DNA of 64,000 nucleotides from Streptomyces sp. Edi4 (GCF_040253615.1 NZ_JBEJGY010000004.1:992001-1056000), one strand, 5' to 3'; shown: positions 25,185 through 34,675, counted from the stretch's first letter. Notes: generated by a model from the sequence alone, not told the origin. Translations and numbers: made by a program.

Positions 25185-26108
25185 TCAGAAGGCGCCCGGA
25201 GCCACCTGCCAGGCGGGCAGCCCCAGACGGCGCCACACCGCGACCACACGGTCGCGGTCGTCGAGGCCGACCCGCACGCGGTAGCGGTGGCGGACGTACG
25301 CGTCGAACAGCTCGGCCTTCACGACGTCGTCACGCCGCAGATCGCCGGAGGGCCGCATCCACAACTCGTCGTAGGGCACCTCGTGCGTGGCGAGCCAGGC
25401 GCGGGTCACCGCCCGGAAGTCCTCGCTCCGGCCCGAGAGCAGCACGATCCTGTCCCCGTGCGTCTGCCGGAAGGCGATCAGGGCGTCGCGCACGGGCCCG
25501 TTGAGGCCGTCTTGTCCGCAGCGCGTGAAGTCGTACGGATGGCGGTGCGCGCCGAGGGCGAGCGTGCCGTCGATGTCGCACAGCACCGCGCTGGGCAGCG
25601 ACGCGCCCGGGGTGTACGGCTCGGCTCCGGCCAGGGCCGCTGTGTCCTCGAGCCAGGCGGCCGTGAGCCGCCAGCCGGCGCGTACCGCCTGGGCGTGCCG
25701 GGCGGCCAGACGGCGGATGACGGCGTCACCGACCGGCCTGGCGCGGGCCGCGTCGCGGCGCAGGCACTCCTGGAGGGGCACGCCGGTGAAATCGTGCACC
25801 ACGAACCGCGCGCGCCCCGCCACGGCTGCCTTGAGACGCCCCGGGACGCGCGGAGTGAGATGGGTGTTGTCCACGACGACGTCGAAACCGGCGGCGATGG
25901 TCTCGCGGACCGACGCGTCCTGCACGGCGAGCACGCTCCGTTCCGCGGCCCGCGACCAGCCGCGCCCCTCGCTGCCGGGGTCGAACATGGCGCGCAGGTC
26001 ATCGAGGCTGACACGGCGGCACCGGCCGCCGGCGGCCGCGACGAGTTCGCGTGCGGCGGTGGTCTTGCCCGACGCGGGCAGTCCGGTCATCACGTGCACG
26101 GTGGTCAT
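25185..26108 (-). CDS. T4 Pnkp-like polynucleotide kinase / HAD phosphatase
   Basis: A 307-residue bifunctional protein. The N-terminal P-loop kinase (Walker A GLPASGKTTAA, about residues 9-19; VVVDNTHLTPR about 75-85) is followed by a HAD phosphatase: nucleophile motif VLCDIDGTLAL (about 170-180), VLLSGRSEDF, and late GLDDRDRVVAVWRRLG. This order and size match bacteriophage T4 polynucleotide kinase-phosphatase, which repairs 5'-OH and 3'-phosphate ends of broken tRNA or DNA. No RNA ligase is adjacent, so a role in RNA or DNA end healing is inference. ATG 26108. Confidence 0.88.
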   Translation of the reverse strand: MTTVHVMTGLPASGKTTAARELVAAAGGRCRRVSLDDLRAMFDPGSEGRGWSRAAERSVLAVQDASVRETIAAGFDVVVDNTHLTPRVPGRLKAAVAGRARFVVHDFTGVPLQECLRRDAARARPVGDAVIRRLAARHAQAVRAGWRLTAAWLEDTAALAGAEPYTPGASLPSAVLCDIDGTLALGAHRHPYDFTRCGQDGLNGPVRDALIAFRQTHGDRIVLLSGRSEDFRAVTRAWLATHEVPYDELWMRPSGDLRRDDVVKAELFDAYVRHRYRVRVGLDDRDRVVAVWRRLGLPAWQVAPGAF

Positions 26109-26176
26109 GGCGGGGCCGGCTCTCTCCCGAGGGCGCCTGCACGGGCCGACGGCTCACGGCCGGGTGCCCGCGCGGC

Positions 26177-26213
26177 CTGCCCGGGTCATGCCCGGGTCAT
26201 GCCCGGCGAACCG
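26177..26213. repeat. 11-bp direct repeats upstream of the Pnkp-like gene
   Basis: GCCCGGGTCAT occurs twice in tandem followed by a partial third copy, in the 268-base gap between the Pnkp-like gene and the ROK kinase. Nothing else is recognisable in that gap. Confidence 0.6.
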
Positions 26214-26376
26214 GCCGGGGATGCCGGAACACGCCGGACCGTGCCCTGCCCGTCGCCCGGCCCCGCGGTGTGCGCCCCGCGATGGAACGCGGTCGCGGCG
26301 GCGGGACGCCAACGTCCGGCGGCGCGACCATCACCGCGCGGCCACCCAGCCGCCACCAAGTACCGGGCGGCGCGCG

Positions 26377-27330
26377 TCACTTGAGGAGTGCCGCCTCGGG
26401 CGAGCGCCGCGCCGAGGCCGCCGCGGCCGCGCCCACCAGGCCCGCGTCCGTGCCCGTCAGGGCCGGCGCCACGGTGAGGCGCTGGACGAAGGAGAGCGTG
26501 GCGTAGTCGCGCAGCGCCCGGCGCAGCGGGCTGAAGAGGACGTCGCCCGCGCCGGCCACTCCCCCGCCGATGACGGCGATGTCGATCTCGACGAGCGTCG
26601 CGGTCGCGGCGATCGCGGCGGCCAGCGCCCGGGCGGCGCGCTCGAAGGAGGCGAGGGCGACCGGGCCTTTGGACCGGGCGGCGCGGGCGACGGCGGCGGC
26701 CGAGGTGTCGCCGTCGGGACCCGGGCGCCAGCCGTTGTCCAGAGCGCGGCGGGCGATGTTGGGACCACTCGCGATCCGTTCCACACAGCCGCGTCCGCCG
26801 CAGGGGCAGGTCTCGCCGTCGAGGTCGACGCTGATGTGGCCGATATGGCCCGCGTTGCCTGTGGGGCCCGGGCGCAGCTTGCCGTCGAGTACGAGGCCGC
26901 CGCCGACGCCGGTCGACACGACCATGCACAGGGCGTTGTCATGGCCCCGGGCGGCGCCGAGCCAGTGCTCGGCGGCCGTCATCGCGACGCCGTCGCCGAC
27001 CAGTTCCACATCGAGCCCGCCGGTCACCGCGCGCACCCGCTCGACCAGCGGAAAACCGCGCCAGCCAGGGATGTTGACGGGACTGACCGTCCCGGTGGAG
27101 GCGTCCACGGGTCCCGCGCTGCCGATGCCGACGGCGCCCGTACGCTCCCACCACGGGGACCCGGTCAATTCGGCGATGACCTCTTCGGCCGCGCGCATCA
27201 CCGTGTCGCCGTCCTCATGGGCGGGGGTCGGCCGCTGTGCCCGCAGCAGGATGCGGCCCCCCGCGTCCACCAGGGCTCCGGCGATCTTGGTGCCGCCGAT
27301 GTCGAGCGCGGCGACGAGGTCGGTGTGCAT
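26377..27330 (-). CDS. ROK-family sugar kinase
   Basis: A 317-residue kinase: phosphate-binding DIGGTKIAGALVD (about residues 9-21), catalytic-loop region VGDGVAMTAAEHWLG, glycine-rich STGVGGGLVLDG, EXGH-like GHIGHISVD and zinc motif CPCGGRGCVERIASG. No DNA-binding domain, so an enzyme: glucokinase or N-acetylhexosamine kinase are the usual activities. ATG 27330 has GAGGAG 12 bases upstream. It is divergent from a LacI-family gene with an operator between, a common sugar-utilisation pairing, although no sugar transporter is present. Confidence 0.9.
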   Translation of the reverse strand: MHTDLVAALDIGGTKIAGALVDAGGRILLRAQRPTPAHEDGDTVMRAAEEVIAELTGSPWWERTGAVGIGSAGPVDASTGTVSPVNIPGWRGFPLVERVRAVTGGLDVELVGDGVAMTAAEHWLGAARGHDNALCMVVSTGVGGGLVLDGKLRPGPTGNAGHIGHISVDLDGETCPCGGRGCVERIASGPNIARRALDNGWRPGPDGDTSAAAVARAARSKGPVALASFERAARALAAAIAATATLVEIDIAVIGGGVAGAGDVLFSPLRRALRDYATLSFVQRLTVAPALTGTDAGLVGAAAAASARRSPEAALLK

Positions 27331-27393
27331 CGAGGTCGGATCTCCTCGTGAGGACGGGTAACGGCAGGTCAAGATGAAAGTCTCCCTGCATGT

Positions 27394-27405
27394 GACAACG
27401 TTGTC
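27394..27405. promoter_or_regulatory. LacI-family operator
   Basis: Perfect palindrome GACAACGTTGTC (core CAACGTTG is classic for LacI-family sites) between the divergent ROK kinase and LacI genes. Confidence 0.75.
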
Positions 27406-27489
27406 CAGGGCCTATGCTCGACGCCACACCCGCCGTCCCGGCCGTCAGAGCACGCCGGACGGCTCCCGACGAGGACAGGACAGCGCACC

Positions 27490-28527
27490 GTGGCCGACAA
27501 TGCCCGCCACTCCGAGCTCCGCTACGGCAACCGTCCGACGATGAAGGACGTCGCCGCGCGCGCCGGTGTCGGCCTCAAGACGGTGTCCCGGGTGGTCAAT
27601 GGCGAGGCCGGCGTGACGCCCGACACCGAGCGCCGGGTGCAGGAGGCCATCGAGGCGCTGGGCTTTCGGCGCAACGACAGCGCGCGGGTGCTGCGCAAGG
27701 GGCGTACGGCCTCGATCGGCCTGGTGCTCGAAGACCTCGCCGACCCCTTCTACGGGCCGCTCAGCCGCGCCGTGGAGGAGGTCGCGCGGGAACACGGGGC
27801 GCTGCTCATCAACGGTTCGAGCGCCGAGGACGCGGAGCGGGAGCAGGAACTGGTGCTCGCGTTCTGCGCCCGCCGGGTCGACGGCCTCATCGTGATCCCG
27901 GCGGGCTGCGACCATCGCTATCTCGAACCGGAGATAAAGGCGGGCGTGGCCACGGTGTTCGTGGACCGGCCGGCCGGCGGGATCGAGGCCGACGTGGTCC
28001 TGTCCGACAGTTTCGGGGGCGCCCGCGCGGGCGTGGCCCATCTCATCGCGCACGGCCACCGCAGGATCGGATTCATCGGCGACCAGCCCCGCATCCACAC
28101 GGCCACCGAGCGTCTGCGCGGCTATCACGCGGCCATGGCCGAGGCGGGGCTGCCGGTCGAGGATGCCTGGGTCTCGCTCGGCTCGACCTCTCCCGAGCGG
28201 GTGCGGGACGCGGCCGAGTCGATGCTGGAGGGGCCTTCGGGGGTCACCGCCCTGTTCGCCGGCAACAACCGGGTGACGGTCACGGCCGTACGGGTCCTCG
28301 CGGGCCGCGCGCACCCGGTGGCCCTGGTCGGGTTCGACGACATCGAACTGGCCGACCTGCTCGGCATCACCGTCATCTCGCAGGACGCCGCCACCCTCGG
28401 CCGCACCGCCGCCGAACTGCTCTTCCGGCGCCTCGACGGCGCCGAGGAGAAGCCTGCCCGGGTGGTCCTGCCCACGGCCCTGATCCAGCGGGGCTCGGGC
28501 GAACTGCCGCCGCCGGCCGGCGCGTAG
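27490..28527 (+). CDS. LacI-family transcriptional regulator
   Basis: A 345-residue repressor. N-terminal HTH TMKDVAARAGVGLKTVSRVVNG is followed by the hinge helix and a periplasmic-binding-like domain (FVDRPAGG, GFIGDQ, LVGFDDIELADLLG). It should repress the divergent ROK kinase gene through the palindrome at 27394-27405 and sense a sugar. GTG 27490 is preceded by AGGACAG. Confidence 0.94.
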   Translation: MADNARHSELRYGNRPTMKDVAARAGVGLKTVSRVVNGEAGVTPDTERRVQEAIEALGFRRNDSARVLRKGRTASIGLVLEDLADPFYGPLSRAVEEVAREHGALLINGSSAEDAEREQELVLAFCARRVDGLIVIPAGCDHRYLEPEIKAGVATVFVDRPAGGIEADVVLSDSFGGARAGVAHLIAHGHRRIGFIGDQPRIHTATERLRGYHAAMAEAGLPVEDAWVSLGSTSPERVRDAAESMLEGPSGVTALFAGNNRVTVTAVRVLAGRAHPVALVGFDDIELADLLGITVISQDAATLGRTAAELLFRRLDGAEEKPARVVLPTALIQRGSGELPPPAGA

Positions 28528-28552
28528 CGGGCGACGCCGGGGTCCCGGCGGC

Positions 28553-28612
28553 CGGCTCCGGCTCGGCTCCGGCTCAGTTCCGGCTCGGCCCCCTCTCCGG
28601 CTCGGCTCCGGC
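28553..28612. repeat. 11-bp degenerate repeats between LacI and protein kinase genes
   Basis: The unit GGCTCCGGCTC recurs about four to five times with slippage in the gap between the convergent LacI and kinase genes. Confidence 0.7.
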
Positions 28613-28616
28613 GCGC

Positions 28617-30395
28617 TCAGCAGACCTTCAGGCCCGGCACCGGCTGGTTGTTGTCGCCGCCCTTCACATAGACCACGCTCACGTACACGCTCTTGTGGCC
28701 GCTGTCGTCATCGGTCCTGGCCCACCAGGTGTTGGTCCACTTCCCGTACGTCTCGCGGCGGCCGAGGTCGGCCTGGCAGTAGAAGTAGTTGGTGCCCGCG
28801 TTGAGCACGCCCGCCGCGCCGCCGTCCTGGCGGATGGACTTCGCGGCGCGCCACACCTGGCAGTCGAACTTGCCGCCGGCGATCGCGTGGCAGCTGCCGG
28901 CCGGCGGCGCCGTGTCACCCGCGCCGCCGCCCGGGGACGCCGTGGCAGGGGCGCCGGGGGTGCTCTTCTTCGGTTCGGGCGTCCTGGTGGCGTCGTTCTT
29001 GGCGTCCGCCTTGCCCGCGTCGCCCTTGCGTGACGGCTTCACGTCGCCCGAACTCACCGACGGCGTGGGCGAGTTGGGCGTCTTGCGCGCGGAGGGCCCG
29101 GGGCTCGACAGGCCCGCGGCGCCGACCTGGTCGTCCGCCGCGCCCGGTGACGCGCCGGCGGCCGACCCGGACGCCCGCTGCCCGCCGCCGGTGTTCCCCT
29201 GGCCGAGGAGTGCGTATCCGGCGCCGCCGATGAGGACGACGGCTGCCGCGGCGGCCGCTACCAGCGGCGTGCGGCGTCGGCGTCCTTCGACCGGTGGCGC
29301 CGAGGCCGATGGGACCGTTGGCGCGGGCGGGGCCGCGCTCACCGGCGGCCCGAAGCCCGGGGGTGTCACCGCGCTCGGCGCCGGTTCCGGGGCCGGCGCG
29401 GGCCCGAAGCCCTGGGGCCGGTGCGGCGCCACATCGCGCACCGTGGCACTGCGGGGCGCCTCGGCCCCTCGCGCGCCAGGCCGTAGCGGCGCGGTGCGCA
29501 CGGCGGTCGGTCCCGTCGCCCCCGGGGCCGTGGCGATCTCCGCGAGCAGCCGCGCCGCCGCGGCGGCGTCGGGCCGCCGGTCGGGGTCCTTGTCCATGAG
29601 AAGCGCGAGCACGGGCCCCAGCGGGCCCGCGCGGCGCGGCTGGGGCAGCGGCTCGACGACGATGGCGTTGAGGGTGGACCAGGTGGAGGTGCGGCGGAAG
29701 GGGACGGTGCCCTCGACGGCCGCGTACAGGGTGGCGCCGAGCGCCCAGACGTCGGATGCGGGTCCGGGGTCCTGGCCCTGGGCCCGTTCCGGCGCCAAGT
29801 AATCCAGGGAGCCGACCAGTTCGCCGGTGCGGGTGAGCTTGCGCTGCGAGGTGCCCCCGGCCGAAGGCTGGGCGGGGATCCCGGAACCGTCGCTCGGGTC
29901 CTCCATGGCGGCGATGCCGAAGTCGGTGAGGACGACCCGGCCCGAGGCGTCGAGCAGCACGTTGCCGGGCTTCACGTCGCGGTGCAGGACTCCCACCCGG
30001 TGGGCGGCGGCCAGCGCTTCGAGGACGCTGACGCCGATGGCGGCGGCCTCGGCCGGCTCCAGGACGCCACGCTCGCTCAGGACGCCGTCGAGCGAGGGGC
30101 CGTCGATGAGTTCCATGACGATGACGGGACGGCCCTCGTGCTCGGTGACGTCATGGACGGCGATCACCGAGGGATGACGCACCCGGGCCGCGGCGCGCGC
30201 CTCACGCTGCATCCGCAGCCGAAGATCGCCCAGTTCGGGCGCTGAGGCGTCGTTGTAGGCGCGCAGTTCCTTGACGGCGACCTCGCGGCCGAGCACGTCG
30301 TCGTGGGCACGCCACACGACGCCCATGCCGCCGCGGCCGAGCCGTTCGACGACCCGGTACCGGCCGGCCAGTAGTTGGCTCTCCCCCGTGGACAC
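28617..30395 (-). CDS. PknB-like Ser/Thr protein kinase, single-pass, PASTA-less
   Basis: A 592-residue receptor-like kinase. Kinase domain about residues 10-285: glycine loop LGRGGMGVVW, Lys in EVAVKEL, catalytic HRDVKPGNVL, DFG, and LDYLAPERAQG. A Pro/Ala-rich juxtamembrane region (about 290-370) leads to one transmembrane helix (about 375-397), then an extracellular Ser/Pro/Gly-rich stalk and a C-terminal domain with three or four Cys residues (CHAIAGGKFDCQVWRA, YFYCQADLG, final C) instead of PASTA repeats. The Cys domain may bind a ligand or be disulfide-linked. Start GTG 30395. Confidence 0.93.
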   Translation of the reverse strand: MSTGESQLLAGRYRVVERLGRGGMGVVWRAHDDVLGREVAVKELRAYNDASAPELGDLRLRMQREARAAARVRHPSVIAVHDVTEHEGRPVIVMELIDGPSLDGVLSERGVLEPAEAAAIGVSVLEALAAAHRVGVLHRDVKPGNVLLDASGRVVLTDFGIAAMEDPSDGSGIPAQPSAGGTSQRKLTRTGELVGSLDYLAPERAQGQDPGPASDVWALGATLYAAVEGTVPFRRTSTWSTLNAIVVEPLPQPRRAGPLGPVLALLMDKDPDRRPDAAAAARLLAEIATAPGATGPTAVRTAPLRPGARGAEAPRSATVRDVAPHRPQGFGPAPAPEPAPSAVTPPGFGPPVSAAPPAPTVPSASAPPVEGRRRRTPLVAAAAAAVVLIGGAGYALLGQGNTGGGQRASGSAAGASPGAADDQVGAAGLSSPGPSARKTPNSPTPSVSSGDVKPSRKGDAGKADAKNDATRTPEPKKSTPGAPATASPGGGAGDTAPPAGSCHAIAGGKFDCQVWRAAKSIRQDGGAAGVLNAGTNYFYCQADLGRRETYGKWTNTWWARTDDDSGHKSVYVSVVYVKGGDNNQPVPGLKVC

Positions 30396-30483
30396 CGCTG
30401 CCCCGTTCCCCTGTGGCGATTGTGGTCGGGTACAGAGTACGGGGCAGGACCGACAGGCCCGGGGGCGCCCGGTCCCGGTTTCG

Positions 30484-31782
30484 CTACGGGGCGGTGACGG
30501 TGAGGACCCCGCGCCGGGGCGAGGCGAAGGCGTCCAGGTCGGCGCGGGTGAGACCGGTCAGGCGCCCCACCTCCGCGGTGTCGAGGGCGCCGCAGTCCAG
30601 GCCGCGCAGCAGGTAGCCGCTGAGCGCCTTGGCGGTGGCGGGCTCATCCATGACGTCGCCCTCCGTCTTGGCGACGTACGCGGCGAGGCGTCCCGCCGCC
30701 TGCTCAAGGCCCTCGCGGTAGAAGGCGTACACGGCCGCGTAACGCGTCGGCAGATGGCCCGGGTGCATGTCCCAGCCCTGGTAGTAGGCGCGGGCCAGGG
30801 CGCGGCGGGTGAGGCCGTAGTGCAGGCGCCAGGCCTCGTGGACGTGCTCGGTGGCGCCGACGGGCAGCACGTTGGTGGAGCCGTCCGAGACGCGTACGCC
30901 GGTCCCCGCGGCGGCCACCTGCATGACGGCTTTGGCGTGGTCGGCGGCCGGGTGGTCGCTGGCCTGGTAGGCGGCGGACACGCCGACGCACGCGCTGTAG
31001 TCGAAGGTGCCGTAGTGCAGCCCGGTGGCGCGGCCCTGGGCGGCGTCGATCATCCTGGCGACGGCGGCGGTGCCGTCGGCGGCGAGGATGGACTGGCTGG
31101 TCTCGATCTGGATCTCGAAGCCGAGCCGTCCTTCGGGCAGGTGGTGGGCCTTCTCGAAGGCGGCCAGCAGCCGTACGAAGGCGGTGACCTGCTCGGGGTA
31201 GGTCACCTTCGGCAGGGTGAGCACGAGCCCGTCGGGCAGGCCGCCGTGGCGCATGAGCGTGGTGAGGAAGACGTCGGTGGTGCGGATGCCCCGGTCGCGG
31301 ACGGCGGCTTCCATGCACTTCATGCGGATGCCCATGTAGGGCGCGGCGGTGCCGTTCGCGAAGGCTTCGGCGATGAGGCGGGCGGCGCGGGCGGCGTCTC
31401 CGTCCTCCTCGGCGTCGGGGCGCGGGCCGTAGCCGTCCTCGAAGTCGACGCGCAGGTCCTCGATGGGCTCGCGGGTGAGCTTGGCGCGCACCCGGTCGTA
31501 GACGGGCGCGGCGAGCGCGTCGCTGATGCCGAGGACCTTGGCGAGGGCGGCGGCGTCGGGGGCGTGCTCGTCGAGCGCGGCGAGCGCCTGGTCGCCCCAG
31601 GAGCGGATGGTGCCCGCCTCGAAGGCGTCACCGGGCACGTAGACGGTGTGGACGGGCTGGCGGGTGCCGGGGTCGCCCGGGTACCGGCGGGCGAGCTCCT
31701 GGTCCACGGTGACGAGCGAGGCGCTGATCTCCTCGCTCACGACGCCGGCGAGGCTCGTCGCCACCTGCTCCTGCTGACCCAT
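30484..31782 (-). CDS. DUF6986 family protein, citrate lyase/aldolase-like
   Basis: A 432-residue protein resembling the CitE/HpcH aldolase TIM-barrel group. Segments include DLRVDFEDGYGPRPDAE (acidic metal-binding region), GIRMKCME, LGFEIQIETSQSI and GLHYGTFDYSACVG. The family is uncharacterised; a divalent-metal-dependent C-C lyase on a keto acid or CoA ester is the likely chemistry. ATG 31782 has GGAGGG about 7 bases upstream. A perfect IclR-type dyad precedes it. Confidence 0.82.
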   Translation of the reverse strand: MGQQEQVATSLAGVVSEEISASLVTVDQELARRYPGDPGTRQPVHTVYVPGDAFEAGTIRSWGDQALAALDEHAPDAAALAKVLGISDALAAPVYDRVRAKLTREPIEDLRVDFEDGYGPRPDAEEDGDAARAARLIAEAFANGTAAPYMGIRMKCMEAAVRDRGIRTTDVFLTTLMRHGGLPDGLVLTLPKVTYPEQVTAFVRLLAAFEKAHHLPEGRLGFEIQIETSQSILAADGTAAVARMIDAAQGRATGLHYGTFDYSACVGVSAAYQASDHPAADHAKAVMQVAAAGTGVRVSDGSTNVLPVGATEHVHEAWRLHYGLTRRALARAYYQGWDMHPGHLPTRYAAVYAFYREGLEQAAGRLAAYVAKTEGDVMDEPATAKALSGYLLRGLDCGALDTAEVGRLTGLTRADLDAFASPRRGVLTVTAP

Positions 31783-31809
31783 CCTGCACCCTCCACACGG
31801 TCGGAACTT

Positions 31810-31824
31810 TTCCGCTTCACGGAA
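31810..31824. promoter_or_regulatory. IclR-type operator upstream of the DUF6986 gene
   Basis: Dyad TTCCG-N5-CGGAA followed by an A/T-rich CAATCCGTATAG patch. Half-sites of this form are bound by IclR-family regulators in Streptomyces; no IclR gene lies in the window, so the controller would act from elsewhere. Confidence 0.5.
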
Positions 31825-31890
31825 TCAACAATCCGTATAGTGAAGTTAATGCGCCGCCTCTTCTGCGTCAATGCTTGTACGAAACGGCTC

Positions 31891-31923
31891 GGGGCCGCGC
31901 GGTGAGAATCACCACGCGGCCCC
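31891..31923 (-). terminator. Terminator of the etfBA operon
   Basis: Long hairpin: stem GGGGCCGCG/CGCGGCCCC, one-base mismatch, then GGTGA/TCACC closing a three-base loop. It starts 22 bases beyond the etfA stop on the minus strand. Confidence 0.75.
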
Positions 31924-31944
31924 GGGACCGGACGAACTCGCAGG

Positions 31945-32919
31945 TCAGCCCTTGCGGGAGTTGACCTCTTCGGTCAGCTGCGGGACGACCTGGAACAGGT
32001 CGCCGACGACGCCGTAGTCGACCAGGTCGAAGATCGGGGCCTCGGCGTCCTTGTTGACGGCCACGATGGTCTTCGAGGTCTGCATGCCGGCCCGGTGCTG
32101 GATGGCGCCGGAGATGCCGTTGGCGATGTAGAGCTGGGGCGAGACGGACTTGCCGGTCTGGCCGACCTGGTTGGAGTGCGGGTACCAGCCCGCGTCCACG
32201 GCGGCGCGCGAGGCGCCGACGGCCGCGCCGAGCGAATCGGCAAGGGCCTCGATCACGGCGAAGTTCTCGGCGCCGTTGACGCCTCGGCCGCCGGAGACCA
32301 CGATCGCGGCCTCGGTCAGCTCGGGGCGGCCGGTCGACTCGCGCGGGGTGCGCGAGGTGACCTTGGTGCCGGTGGCCAGATCGGAGAAGGTGACCGACAG
32401 GGCCTCGACCGCGCCGGCGGCCGGGGCGGCCTCGACGGCGGCCGAGTTCGGCTTGACCGTGATGACCGGGGTGCCCTTGGAGACACGGGACTTGGTGGTG
32501 AAGGAGGCGGCGAACGCGGACTGCGTGGCCACCGGGCCCTCGTCGCCGGCCTCAAGGTCGACGGCGTCGGTGATGATGCCGGAGCCGATGCGCAGCGCGA
32601 GGCGGGCGGCGATCTCCTTGCCCTCGGCGGAGGACGGGACGAGCACGGCGGCCAGGGAGCCCCCGGCGGACACCGCGTCGTACGCGGCCTTGAGCGCGTC
32701 CACCTTCGGTACGACGAGGTAGTCGGCGAACTCGGGGGCGTCGGCGGTGAGGACCTTGACCGCGCCGTGCTCGGCGAGCGCGGCGGCGGTGTTCTCGGCG
32801 CCGGCGCCGAGCGCGACGGCGACGGGCTCGCCGATGCGGCGGGCAAGCGTCAGCAGTTCGAGGGTGGGCTTGCGGACGGCGCCGTCCACGTGGTCGACGT
32901 AGACCAGAACTTCAGCCAT
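31945..32919 (-). CDS. etfA: Electron transfer flavoprotein alpha subunit
   Basis: A 324-residue EtfA/FixB protein. The C-terminal FAD domain carries [38 protein letters not shown], the hallmark [14 protein letters not shown], and [18 protein letters not shown]. With EtfB it forms the FAD/AMP heterodimer that passes electrons from acyl-CoA and other dehydrogenases to the quinone pool. ATG 32919 has AGGAGAT 8 bases upstream. It follows etfB by 143 bases on the same strand, with its terminator right after. Confidence 0.97.
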   Translation of the reverse strand: MAEVLVYVDHVDGAVRKPTLELLTLARRIGEPVAVALGAGAENTAAALAEHGAVKVLTADAPEFADYLVVPKVDALKAAYDAVSAGGSLAAVLVPSSAEGKEIAARLALRIGSGIITDAVDLEAGDEGPVATQSAFAASFTTKSRVSKGTPVITVKPNSAAVEAAPAAGAVEALSVTFSDLATGTKVTSRTPRESTGRPELTEAAIVVSGGRGVNGAENFAVIEALADSLGAAVGASRAAVDAGWYPHSNQVGQTGKSVSPQLYIANGISGAIQHRAGMQTSKTIVAVNKDAEAPIFDLVDYGVVGDLFQVVPQLTEEVNSRKG

Positions 32920-33062
32920 GGGACTTCAATCTCCTGCAAGTGCGAAGAAAAGGCGGGCAGTTGAGGGGCAGGCTCGGCGAGCCCTGAGTGCGGACGCGGC
33001 CCGAATGGTTCCCGGACCCGCCGGGTACCGCGAGGGAACTCCCGGCGCGCGGCGAGCGCGAC

Positions 33063-33848
33063 TCAGATGAACTTCTGGCTCGCGAGGAACTCGGCCAGCT
33101 GCTTGCCGCCCTCGCCCTCGTCCTTGACGATCGTGCCGGCGGTGCGGGCCGGGCGCGCGGCCGCGGAGTCGACGGCGGTCCAGGAGCCTTCGAGACCGAC
33201 CTCGTCGGCCTCCAGGTCCAGGTCGCCCAGGTCCAGGGACTCCACCGGCTTCTTCTTGGCGGCCATGATGCCCTTGAAGGACGGGTAGCGGGCCTCGCCC
33301 GACTGGTCCGTCACGGACACGACGGCCGGCAGCGCGGCCTCAAGCTGCTCGGACGCGGCGTCGCCGTCGCGGCGGCCCTTGACGGTGCCGCCCTCGACCG
33401 AGACCTCGGAGAGCAGCGTGACCTGGGGGACGCCCAGGCGCTCCGCGAGCAGCGCGGGAAGCACGCCCATGGTGCCGTCGGTGGACGCCATGCCGCAGAT
33501 GACCAGGTCGTAGCCGGTCTTCTCGACGGCCTTGGCCAGGACCAGCGAGGTGCCGATCACGTCGGTGCCGTGCAGGTCGTCGTCCTCGACGTGGACGGCC
33601 TTGTCGGCGCCCATGGAGAGCGCCTTGCGCAGCGCGTCCTTGGCGTCCTCGGGGCCGACGGTCAGCACGGTGATCTCCGCGTCGTCCGCCTCGTCGGCGA
33701 TCTGCAGTGCCTGCTCGACCGCGTACTCGTCGAGCTCCGAAAGGAGGCCGTCGACGTCGTCGCGGTCGACGGTCAGGTCATCGGCGAAGTGCCGGTCGCC
33801 GGTGGCGTCGGGCACGTACTTCACACAGACAACGATCCTCAAGCTCAC
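33063..33848 (-). CDS. etfB: Electron transfer flavoprotein beta subunit
   Basis: A 261-residue EtfB/FixA protein beginning RIVVCVKYVPDATGDRHF, with LVICGMASTDGTMGVLPA for the nucleotide-binding core and the docking loop EARYPSFKGIMAAKKKP near residue 190. Partner of EtfA. GTG 33848 has GGAGAG upstream. The 199-base region before it contains a CCGGTCG-GGG-CGACCGG hairpin (33923-33939), either a terminator for the upstream flavin reductase or part of the etf promoter region. Confidence 0.97.
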   Translation of the reverse strand: MSLRIVVCVKYVPDATGDRHFADDLTVDRDDVDGLLSELDEYAVEQALQIADEADDAEITVLTVGPEDAKDALRKALSMGADKAVHVEDDDLHGTDVIGTSLVLAKAVEKTGYDLVICGMASTDGTMGVLPALLAERLGVPQVTLLSEVSVEGGTVKGRRDGDAASEQLEAALPAVVSVTDQSGEARYPSFKGIMAAKKKPVESLDLGDLDLEADEVGLEGSWTAVDSAAARPARTAGTIVKDEGEGGKQLAEFLASQKFI

Positions 33849-34047
33849 GCCGGCTCTCCTACTGCATCGTCATTTCTGGGCTGCCTTGATGCACGCAGCA
33901 TAGGCGCCTGATGGGGCGGTATCCGGTCGGGGCGACCGGCGCTCCGAACGAAATATTACTCGTCAGTACACCCAGCTTGTTCCCCGTAAGCAAGCGCTTT
34001 GAACTGTGACGTTGCCAACGCTGAGTAATCGGTCCCGAGCGGAACTC

Positions 34048-34557
34048 TCAGTCGCGCAGCGCGTTGAAGCGGCCCTGGTGGTAGAGCAGCGGACGCCCCG
34101 CGCCCGCGGGGTCGCCGGCGACCGCCCGGGCCAGCACGATCCGGTGGTCGCCGGCCGGAACGCGCGCCACCACCCGGCACACCAGATAGGCCAGAACACC
34201 ATCGAGTACGGGCACACCCTCGGGCCCCGGGCGCCAGTCGGTGGCCGGGCCGAAGCGGTCGGCGCCGCTGCGGGCGAAGGTGGCGGCCAGCTCCCTCTGG
34301 TGCTCGCCCAGTATGTGCACGCCCACGTACTCCGCCTCGGCGACGACGGGCCAGCTGGAGGAGCCGGTGCCGATCCCGAACGAGATCAACGGCGGTTCGG
34401 CGGCGACGGAGTTGAGCGAGGTGGCGGTGAAGCCGACGGGGCGGCCGCCGCGCTGGGCGGTGATCACCGCGACACCGGCGGCGTGCTGACGGAAGACCGA
34501 CTTGAACAGTTCGGGCGTGACTGTCTGAGGGGTACCGAGCTCGGGCGAGGCCGTCAT
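34048..34557 (-). CDS. Flavin reductase family protein (HpaC-like)
   Basis: A 169-residue FMN-binding split-barrel protein: the N-terminal helix RQHAAGVAVITAQRGGRPVGFTATS and the ISFGIGTGSSSWPVV segment mark NAD(P)H:flavin reductases that feed two-component monooxygenases. A late GDHRIVLARAVAG strand completes the fold. No monooxygenase lies next to it. ATG 34557 has AAGGAC about 8 bases upstream; the open frame reaches 34659. Confidence 0.9.
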   Translation of the reverse strand: MTASPELGTPQTVTPELFKSVFRQHAAGVAVITAQRGGRPVGFTATSLNSVAAEPPLISFGIGTGSSSWPVVAEAEYVGVHILGEHQRELAATFARSGADRFGPATDWRPGPEGVPVLDGVLAYLVCRVVARVPAGDHRIVLARAVAGDPAGAGRPLLYHQGRFNALRD

Positions 34558-34675
34558 GGAATTGTCCTTCTGCGGTGGGTGCGACGTGGGCTGCGGGCGG
34601 TCAGCAGCCTGGACAGCGCGCGCTCGCGTCACGAGCGAGGTCCACATGGGCGCGTCCATAAAGAAGGAGATCTGT

